Source of the DNA: Owenia fusiformis
Taxonomy: Eukaryota > Annelida > Polychaeta > Sabellida > Oweniidae
Assembly (NCBI GenBank): GCA_903813345.2
Contig: CAIIXF020000149.1
Coordinates: 1-25,000 of the forward strand
Length of the DNA stretch: 25,000 nucleotides
Direction: 5' to 3'
Positions 9,610 through 18,700 of the stretch are shown piece after piece. The notes beneath the pieces were generated by a model that was not told the DNA's origin, ran no database searches, and saw only the letters and a list, made by a program, of their open reading frames with translations. The stretch's first letter is position 1; every line of letters begins with the position of its first letter. The position numbers and the translations under genes are program-made.

Positions 9610-9759
9610 GGAAGTTTTGTTTTCTGATTACTTTGTTATGTAATCTTATGTAACTCTATGCAATTTCTTTTGTTATGTAATCTTATGTAACATTATGTGT
9701 AATTATACAATATACTTTCTACAGCTCCAAACACTTTTTTGTTGTTTCATTTATTTAAT
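9610..9759. repeat. Direct repeat, copy 2 of 2 (150 bp)
   Basis: Second copy of the 9109-9258 segment, offset by 501 bases. The 351 bases between the copies are unrelated to them. The high identity implies a recent event. Confidence 0.9.
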
Positions 9760-9800
9760 TGTATTTCCTTATTTTTGTAACTATTTGTCACTTTTAATAG

Positions 9801-10850
9801 GGACTAGGAATGATGTTGATCAAGTCATAGATTGTCTAAAGCTAATGGATCTACACACTCAAGTCTGGCAGCATAGAGATGATACCAAGTCCCTACTGTA
9901 TCGTATTACAAACACGCGTTGGGTGGTGAACAAGGTTGATGTTCCTCTCGGCTCCCCAATCATCCTACCCCCATACATTTAGAAAAAAAGTCCATCGTTA
10001 GCCTAACATACGATCATAAAAACCACAGGACATACGAAGGCAGCATGTGTGCCTTTAGGTGTCTGGCCTTGCACAAACTTCTCGGAACGAGAAAATGGAC
10101 GTGGAAATGGGTACTGAGAAAACTGTGTCAGTTGTCAGTCTCTAGTAGAAGAATGGCGGGTCCACATAGACAAATCTGGAGTTGTATCAGTCCAAACATC
10201 TGATGTTTGAATGTTTGAGGCATTTTTTAAGTGAATATCAACATTTATGAGTTAGATGTTGAAGGAAATGCCAGTATGTTTGATAAGTCCGTTGTTCGCC
10301 AACCTGACACTATGTACCTGAACCACTATGAAGGTCATCTCAGTTACAACAAACACGCTAGTGCGTTTCAATGCAGAAACTGTGGTAACTTTTTCAAAAG
10401 TTGGATCATCTGCAGACACGAGCAAAAATGTGACCAAGCAACAAATTTAAAATTTCGCGGAGGATTTAACAACCCACCCAAGTCCCTACACGAAAATCTA
10501 ATCTTTTTCAGATTAATTGATGCCAGGGAGCCAAGAAAATTTTATAAATTCGTGACGGCTTATGACTTAGAATCCATTTTGCGAAAAGTACAAATCAAAT
10601 CTAGTACAGGCAAACTTGTTTGGACTGAGCAGCATCAAGCAATTTCAGTTAGTTTGTGCTCTAATGTGCCAGATTTTGAAACACCGATTTGCTTTGTGGA
10701 TCCCAACTTAGACTATCTGCTTGAAAAGATGTTTGAACATTTGAAATGTATTCAACAAAGAGCATCTGATGAAATGCAAAATACAGTTCCATTATTGATA
10801 ACATCAATACAAAGATCAAGGAACTGGAATCCAAGATGCCGCCATCAAGC
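9801..10850 (+). pseudogene. Broken PolB-type mobile-element gene, N-terminal region
   Basis: After an acceptor (CTTTTAATAG), the frame encodes NDVDQVIDCLKLMDLHTQVW, then DVPLGSPIILPPYI and stops at 9980. Coding continues one frame over from 9973 (SMCAFRCLALHKLLG) to a stop at 10201. Another shift near 10230 leads to VNINIYELDVEG, a Cys/His finger (FQCRNCGNFFK...RHEQKC) and then YDLES. YDLES looks like the Exo I motif (D-x-E) of family-B DNA polymerase exonuclease domains. SVSLCSNVPDFETPICFVD follows. Coding character is lost after about 10785. The order of these motifs matches what I recall of large polymerase-carrying elements in cnidarian and mollusc genomes. At least three frame breaks make it non-functional. 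The polymerase active-site region is absent. Confidence 0.6.
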
Positions 10851-11348
10851 AAACAGTCTAAGAAAAGAACCAGGTCAAAATAGAAGTCTATACTTGATAA
10901 TGGTCATGCTGAGACTGATGATGATATCTTTGATGATTCCAATGATTATGAAAAAGAGGACGATGATGTTGGTATTGATGGACTTGCCAATGAAACTGAT
11001 GAAGATGAGCCAGTCTCTGAAGAAATGCTTAAGGCTTTGAAAAAGCCAAATACAGCCAGAGAATTCTTTAAAAATATTGAGAAAATAGGCGATTTTGACT
11101 CGATAGAATGTGAAAGAAACAGTGAAGATGGTTTCTAAGTAGTTGATTACTTCGACAATGAAACATCACCAGACAAGGAGGATGATATTACATCTCTGTC
11201 AAGTCCAGAAGGCTGCATTGCTTCTGATGCTGAAGAAGAAGAGGATCCCAAGGACAGTGAGCCCTCCCCTCAAAATAGCCAACCAGATTTAACTCAAAAT
11301 AACTGGAATAAAGAGACAACTATTGAAATGTTGCACCCTGTATTATGA
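10836..11348 (+). pseudogene. Acidic, stop-interrupted ORF, possible gag N-terminus
   Basis: A single frame starts MPPSSKQSKKRTRSK, meets TAG, continues as a long Asp/Glu-rich segment (DDDIFDDSNDYEKEDDD), meets TAA near 11137, and ends at TGA 11346-11348 with more Ser/Glu-rich sequence. The composition is clearly protein-like despite two stops. MPP plus a basic patch followed by an acidic low-complexity stretch resembles the start of gag-like proteins, and a gag-like ORF follows at 11625. It could equally be the continuation of the element gene before it, since the frame change is near 10785. No motif decides. Confidence 0.35.
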
Positions 11349-11570
11349 CATATCAAATATTATAAAATTTAAAACAATATTATTTATATTCTTCCTTCAA
11401 CCACCATATAACTTTGAACATGTACTTCACTATTTCACCATTGAAGTTCAGCGAATAACAATATTGACTTACTCCCAGCACCAAACGTATTAATCTGTTG
11501 AATAAGCAGTCGATATACTCAAAAGCGACCTGGTTGAATGCCCAAAATCTCGCACATGCGCCATCGAGGT
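11349..11570. other. Short gap, no feature seen
   Basis: AT-rich at first, then mixed sequence. A 76-codon minus-strand open frame covers it but has no recognisable motif. Confidence 0.4.
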
Positions 11571-11571
11571 A

Positions 11572-11644
11572 GGGAGAGGTTATAGAACATTTCTTGAAGG
11601 CCAGACTCAAACAAGGGAGAGGTTATGGAAAATTTCCTGAAGGC
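11572..11644. repeat. 43-bp imperfect tandem duplication
   Basis: GGGAGAGGTTAT followed by AGAACATTTCTTGAAGGC at 11572 recurs 43 bases later as GGGAGAGGTTAT, GGAAAATTTCCTGAAGGC. As 43 is not a multiple of three, the duplication changes the frame at the start of the gag-like ORF; the ATG at 11625 lies in the second copy. Confidence 0.8.
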
Positions 11645-12146
11645 TCGCACAGAAGAGGCCAGTGCGGGTGAGTCCTATCATTTGGCACTACCAAATATTA
11701 TTCCATTAACAGGGGCAGGAATTCCGATAACATCCAGAATTAATGAAAAAATCAAAAAAAAAATTGTCTCAAACGCCTATGTTGATTTCAACCAACTCCT
11801 AACAGCCACTCAAGATTTAAGACCAAAACTAGTTAACCCCCTAAGTCAAGTTATAAGCGATCTTGTTAACCCCCCAAAGGTAAAAAACCTGATATACAAC
11901 ATAAACAATTGGACAACTGCTTTTCACATTTACACATCAATCTATTGCCAAGCACACAAAAATGAGGTCACCAAGCTTTTAAAATATGGTGAAGATATTA
12001 GAGGAATGGCCCGATATGAAAATTTTCAAACAGCTAAGCTCTATGATGAAAAATTTAGACTCAACATGAAGCAAATGAACTTTCAATGGACACAGGGCTC
12101 CTTAGAGGAAGGGATTCTGGGTCAGACTTCCAGCATTATTATGTGA
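11625..12146 (+). CDS. Gag-like ORF of DIRS-type retroelement, fragment
   Basis: A 173-codon frame from ATG 11625 to TGA. The core carries IKKKIVSNAYVDFNQLL, then NWTTAFHIYTSIYCQAH, LLKYGEDIRGMARYE and KLYDEKFRLNMKQ. This W-T-x-A-F ... Y-x-x-x-I-R ... YDE-x-FR pattern is one I recall from gag-like proteins next to reverse transcriptase/tyrosine recombinase (DIRS-like) elements in invertebrates. It would package element RNA. The zinc-knuckle C-terminus usual for such proteins is missing, and no reverse transcriptase or recombinase follows, so this is a truncated remnant. The start may be artificial, created by the 43-bp duplication. Assignment is from memory of the pattern. Confidence 0.5.
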   Translation: MENFLKARTEEASAGESYHLALPNIIPLTGAGIPITSRINEKIKKKIVSNAYVDFNQLLTATQDLRPKLVNPLSQVISDLVNPPKVKNLIYNINNWTTAFHIYTSIYCQAHKNEVTKLLKYGEDIRGMARYENFQTAKLYDEKFRLNMKQMNFQWTQGSLEEGILGQTSSIIM

Positions 12147-12648
12147 ATTAAGACGGTACATATACGGGATATACCCAAGAAGTATTGCTCACCTTCATTG
12201 GTAGTAAACAGAATACAGTACAATAAATAGAATGATACTAAATCTAAATGTAACTGTACACGTTATGATTAAAAAAAAGCAGGGAAAAATTTGGACGAAA
12301 AAATTTGGACAAAAAACAATAATGCGCTTACAATCACCTACCTGTTCAAGTTACAATATATAGCCACTTTCTCATAAAAGAGCTATAAATAAATGATTTA
12401 CTTTTCTTTATAATATAACACAACCATTGTGTAATATACTCACTTACCTGAACATAGAAAATTTGAAGTGATGTACAGCCACTTTTAAATATAAAAATGG
12501 CAATAAAACTAGACATACATATACGAAGTTAAATTCAATATGGTCTTTAATAAGCTCAATTTATCTTCTATAATTTGAATCATCTGTTACTTTTCTCTTC
12601 CATATTGTATAGAACTAAATAAATTATTGTTAGAGAAACATAGCTTAC
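12147..12648. other. AT-rich gap downstream of VIRMA exon 16
   Basis: No convincing gene. On the minus strand two similar stretches, each with AAGTGGCT and a donor-like CAG-GTRRGTG, end near 12450 and 12341. They may be decayed duplicated splice junctions but match no VIRMA residues I can place. Confidence 0.4.
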
Positions 12649-12768
12649 CTTGAACCTTGTTCTTCTGGGGGGCAATGGCTAGGTGCTGGAAGATTCTTAG
12701 CAAAGTGATTAAACCTCTTGGCAAGGATGTGATCTCATCATTGTATAGTTTCATCTTCTTGATCAAAG
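12649..12768 (-). CDS. VIRMA: VIRMA exon 16, last one in window
   Basis: Acceptor TTAATTTTCAG, donor GTAAGC. It completes Ala with exon 15 and leaves one base (G). It encodes ALIKKMKLYNDEITSLPRGL and ITLLRIFQHLAIAPQKNKVQ, matching human LIEYVKQNIDNLMTPEGVG and TALRVLCNVA. No following exon could be found between 1 and 12648. Confidence 0.92.
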
Positions 12769-15700
12769 CTGAAAATTAATGCAAATACATATGAAAACAC
12801 AATGTGTCTACTGTAGATATAAACATGCCCTGCCCAAGTAAGGTCACGTATACAGACATCTCAGATTTAAGTGTTATGTACAATACTAAAGATTATCCTA
12901 AGTTACATTGAAATGGAGAATTTCATATAGAATTAATTGGGTCTAACATTGGGTCCCTATTTCAAAATGTTGATACAGTGTCAAAGTGAATTGCTAATGT
13001 TGCCTTGCTTGACATGGCTTTCTTTTAACCAGGTAAACAAGGTGATGCAATATTTCAGTAAAAATGTGATTCATTTTTGTGCATGAAAATTACTAACAAC
13101 TAACCTGGCAGACAATCATAATCAAACTTTGTGAAGTTTTTGATTGGGTAAAGCCAGTCAGGGAGTTCTGCAAGTTTACTGGTTAGCTCAAGTGAGCTTA
13201 TGGCACTTAGCCTTGGGTGGAACTTCTCTAACATGACGACATTATCAGAATTGCGCACAACAAGTAGTAGTGTCAAGGCAGCATAACTAGGGCATACTGA
13301 CCAACGTTTCTTTGACTCCTCCATCCCTGAAATCACAAAATTAAATTATATGATAAAGGTAGGCATACAAATTCCAGCTAAGAAAAGACAAACACTAAAT
13401 TTATTTATTTCTGAATTTCCTGGAGGCAGCTTTTGGTTCTATGAAGGGGGCAACGCTGGTATTACTGCATCTGGATCTAACATATCATGAATATGTAAGG
13501 GTTTCTTACTTAAGATTTTTATTTTGATCATCTTTCAATAGGTCTAGCCATTCATCTTGTAAATACAGGACATACTGTAGGAGATGAACATTTTATTAAT
13601 ACCATTACAGTACTTTATATATTTTTTATTATATATTTGTAATAATTACCTGCAAGCTCCAGAAAAGGCAAAATAGATTCCAGATTTTCTTCAAGTCCCA
13701 GAACTTTTACTGCTGCTTCCTTGCCAAGGTGATTGAATGTCATTGTATAGAGACTGTGTAGTATTCCTAATGCATCAGCATCATCCACTGTGTTCAATGG
13801 TTGCACTGAAGATTAAAGAGAAAATTCAATCTAGTAAGTCAAGTAAAAAAAAAAAAAATTAAACACCAAATAGTTATTTCTACATGGATTAAACTCAGGA
13901 ACGGTCAATCGTGGCTTAAAAGTGGTCACACTTAGAAGAATAGCTTGCTTATTATGAATGTATTATTTGATTGTTTTGAAACTACGTTGACCAATACTCA
14001 ATTGATATAATGAACAAGAGATGATCAAAAAATATCAAGTCTAGGTACCTTTCTTGTGACACTCTTTTAGCTGGTCCACAAACTGTAAAATCTGAAGGTA
14101 ATGCACCATCTGTAGTCCAAGTTGTTGGGCTGGATTCTCTTCACCCTCTTCCCTGCTGTAGTCCTAAAAAGTAACAATATTGTCGAATATCACTTCCATC
14201 CGATCAACAGACAAGGCATTAACATACAAAATGTCCCCACCTGCGATTTGTTACAGATGCCAAACACTGACCGCTGACCACTAAAGACCAGTCACAAAAA
14301 GTTGGAGACTGTAACAATATGTCACTAATTGTGGTGGTGGCATAATAAAATCATTGTATTAATCAGAGGCTCTCACAATAATTGTCACAGACGCCAACCA
14401 CCATCACCAACTGCCGAAAAATATCCACAAAAAAGTTGGAGACTAAAACAATGTCACAACTTCTAGTTTTGATGAAATATGAACACATGTACTTACCGAT
14501 GTATGGGTAAGTACTCTAACTATTCCATTTGTAACATCTGGCCTGGATGAGAGGAACAACAATCCTGACTGGGTCAGTAAAAGCTGATTTATAATATCTC
14601 TGATAGCTGTAAATATGCCTGGGTGACCCGCTGTGGAGGGTGAGGCAAGTAGCAGGAACAGAGACTCCAAGAATTTACTGAAAATCAAAAATAAACAAAA
14701 TGTTTATTTTGAGATGGTTGTAAAAATTCATTTTCTTTAAAATGAAATCAATGAGTAGCACTTAGCGTGAGTGATGCCTAAAGTTTATTTATTCATTCAT
14801 ATTTTATGATTCTTATTTCATGTTTATACATTATGTACAATACTAATGTCTCCTCTTAGGAAAGAGCATTAAATATATACATATAGGTACTGCTCACTCA
14901 AACACAGGATTCAAAGAAGTTGCACTTACTATATAGCATATGGACTACGACACACTCAAACACAGGATTCAAAGAAGTTGCACTTACGTTGAGTATAGCA
15001 TATGGACTACGACACACTCAAACACAGGATTCAAAGAAGTTGCACTTACATTGAGTATAGCATATGGACTACGACACACTCAAACCCAGGATTCAAAGAA
15101 GTTGCACTTACGTTGAGTATAGCATATGGACTACGACACACTCAAACACAGGATTCAAAGAAGTTGCACTTACATTGAGTATAGCATATGGACTACGACA
15201 CACTCAAACACAGGATTCAAAGAAGTTGCACTTATGTTGAGTATAGAATATGGACTACGACACACACAAACACAGGATTCAAAGAAGTTGCACTTACACT
15301 GAGTATAGCATATGGACTACGACACACTCAAACACAGGATTCAAAGAAGTTGCACTTACGTTGAGTATAGCATAAGGACTACGACACACTCAAACTCAGG
15401 ATTCAAAGAAGTTGCACTTACGTTGAGTATAGCATATGGACTATGACACACTCAAACAGAGGATTCAAAGAAGTTGCACTTATGTTGAGTATAGCATATG
15501 GACTACGACACATTTAAACAGAGGTTTCAAAGAAGTTGCACTTACGTTGAGTATAGCATATGGACTATGACACACTCAAACACAGGTTTCAAAGAAGTTG
15601 CACTTACGTTGAGTATAGCATATGGTAAAGACCTGGCAGGGGATCAAATGGCTGCTGGCTTACAAGGAACAAAGTCTTTAGGGGAAGAGTCCTCTTTGGT

Positions 15701-18700
15701 TGGGCCTGAAATATACAGTTCATATACATTTTGTTCTTTGGTTGAACATGAAGTAAACACCTCTAATTTATTTTTCTTCTCTGGATGGGCATGAAATAAA
15801 TATCTCCAATTTATTCATGCAATGGTTGAGCATAATATAAACTCCTATAATTTATTCTGTTCTTTGGTTGAGCATGAAATCTCCAATTTATTCTTAAGTT
15901 ATGCCGGAAATGTCAACTATGAAATGTACATCTAATAAAGGAACAGACTCTTCAAGTATCCTAGATTTTGAAACTTGAAATGGATAGAGATGTTTTTGGT
16001 TAGGGCTAACATCATCTTTAAATCACATTTAGGCACACCTTTGAAAAATGTTATATATGAAATATAGCTGTAGAACACAAACATAATGAAATAACCAAAT
16101 TGTTGGAACAATTTCAGAGACTTTCAAAAATGTATATTGGTGTTAAAGATATGATTTGGTATTTTCATCTTAAGTTTATGAACCATAATATGAAATATTC
16201 TATACTTACAATGGTGTCCTTTGCATTACACAATGTGTTATAGACATCTTCAAGGTAATTAATGATAGCTTCAGCTTCACTTTCAACAATGGTGGTACCA
16301 TCAATCTCAGGTTCCTCCATATCAACATCATTCATTTGGTCAGTGTTATCCTTAGTCTCATCATCTGCAAAGTCTTCTTTCTGTTCTGGCCTGTTGTCTT
16401 GGATTTTTGTAGTTTCAGCAACCCTGGAAGTATTTATTTAGTTACTAAGGAATTACAGGGGTTGGGGTGTAAATTGTTGGGAGCAGGCTGCAGAAGTAAA
16501 GTAATACAATTTTTTTCGAGACTCAATCCCAACTCGTCTTTTTCCCTTCAAGTACCATTTAAAGGGTCAGTATCGATATACTCCAAATCAAAATTACACC
16601 AAGAGAATTCAATCACACTGGTATGGTCTCAACGATGCTGAACCAAAATTGCCCTTAAATATGTACGATATATATGATATGTCACAGTGACAAACTTTGA
16701 TATTAAGCAGGACCAGGTTTTTTCCAGAACATTGTTCTACATATTTGTTCCACAAGAAAGCATTTTTTTTTCACATTTAATTTTCGCATTGTTGTGTCAC
16801 TCGTGAGAACAGGGCAATTAAGTGCATGTGGATTTTAAGTGTTTTACACTTTGTAGTAATATGCATATTTTTAAAGTTTTGTTTAATATCCTAACTGAAT
16901 GCACTTACTGTTGTGCAGCAGATCTGAACTTGGTTGACACCTCATAAATGTGCATCTTCTGAATGAGTGCACTCATTGCAACCATGGTGCGAAAATCCTG
17001 CAATATATGGAACATATAATGTATATGTAATATTAAACAAGACATTAACATGCAAAATCTCACCACCTACCATTTGTTACAGACCCCAAATGCCAAACAA
17101 CAACCACTGAAAGTATACTGTTAACCAATGAGCTTGTATAATCTTATATGTGCATGTATTCAAATATGAGCAAAAAATCATGATGAAATATATTGGATTG
17201 CCCCTTTATTTATTTTACACATATATTGCCTGCTTTGATAACATGATGAAATATATTGAATTGCCCCTTTATTTATTTTACACATATATTACCTGCTTTG
17301 ATAACATGATGAAATATATTGAATTGCCCCTTTATGTATTACCACATATTACCTGCTTGGATAACATGATCTCTAGTAGTCTCTGATAGCCACTAACACC
17401 CGTCATATGAGCCTGGTCACGTTCTAAAAATGCTCTCAGTCCCTCATGGAAGTGTGTCGTCTGGTCCAGAGAGCGTATTATGTGAAGCTTCACAGAGACT
17501 GACATATATTGACTCTGGTAGAGGTCTATAAGTTTGTGCTGTACACCTTTGTTCTGTAAGTAGATATTCAGATAGTGAATATGGGTTTTATTCTGAGGGA
17601 CAATATGATATTCACTGCGAGAGCTGGTAGAGGTTTATAAGCTTATGCAGCACATCTTTGCCCAGCAAGAAATTATTCAGAGATAGTTCAGGTATTTTTA
17701 AAAACTAATCATTTCATTTAGACTGGAAAAAAACAGATTGATAACTACTTTATCATTCTAGAGATCTAAATCCAATACAATACTTTACATACATGTAAGC
17801 ATCTAGGGTTACATACAACATGAATATTTGACTTGCTAATAATGCTTAGAGCACCTTTATTGTATTCTTTGTGCAATCAACAAACGATAAATTTTTAAAA
17901 CACCTGCCTTACCAATAATCTCAGAGCAACAGATGTGTCACACACAGCCAGAGCACCCGTCAGATTAACTCCCATTTTTAAGTGGCGGACTTTGAATGGT
18001 GTACTTGGCTGTAACATGGCCTTTTCTAGGTCAAGGCCCTCTAAGGCCCAGTCTACTAAGGTGTCAACTGCTTCTGGATGTGATGTCACGATGTGAGGAA
18101 GACCTTGTGGTATTAACACAGCAAACTCTTCTAATGTCTCTACCCAACTATAATACAAAAAAACAAAAGTATTTACAAGGCATTAACATGCAAAATGTCA
18201 CCACCTGCCATTTGTTTTAGAAACTGAACGCTGACCCCCAAAAACCAACCACCGAACACCATCCACAAGAGTTTCAGTTTGAAGTTTTTTCTGTTCAGTT
18301 TTTACAGAATGTTTATTCAGGAAAATATTAGAAAAACATTTACTATTTGTATTTCTTTTCCTTAATTATCATTTTTGACTGATTAACTAACCTATCATGA
18401 TGTTCCTCAGTCTTGAAACGCTCAATGACATCTAATATTTTCTGTGCAGGTTCAGGAAGAAGTTTGTTTTCTATCACCTGGGTTAGTTCAGTCTCATAGG
18501 TGGTCAAAGAGGGATCAGAAAATGTCTGAAATTAGTAAAAAAAATATAAAATAAATGATTCGTCAATGTATTTGTATTGTGTATATTTAATACTACATCT
18601 AAATGAGAGAAATCTTTTATGTACATATTAGTATAAGCTTAAATAAATCATTTGATTTGAAGATTTTTTTAATGACTTACAGAGAATGTTCTGAAACTCA

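Larger units (their letters stand above)
8945..9800 (+). other. Intron-like stretch with duplicated 150-bp segment
   Basis: It separates two exons of the PolB-type element gene. The phases do not match (two bases left over, two bases needed), and about 30 residues expected between them are missing, so an exon has been lost or decayed here. The stretch holds the 150-bp direct repeats and a 10-bp inverted repeat, listed separately. Confidence 0.45.

Noticed and set aside
12440-12485. Possible VIRMA exon 17 (frame VAVHHFKFSMF with donor GTAAGTG)
   Set aside because: Weak acceptor (TTTAAAAG) and only two or three residues fit the human AVIQLFS segment; not enough to call an exon.
15498-15794. 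Plus-strand 98-codon open frame
   Set aside because: Consists of the 62-bp repeat and antisense of VIRMA exon 11; no independent coding evidence.
18660-18700. Possible ghost copy of the acceptor of VIRMA exon 6
   Set aside because: About 16 of 22 bases match around TTTCAG-ACATT; too short in AT-rich DNA to separate from chance.
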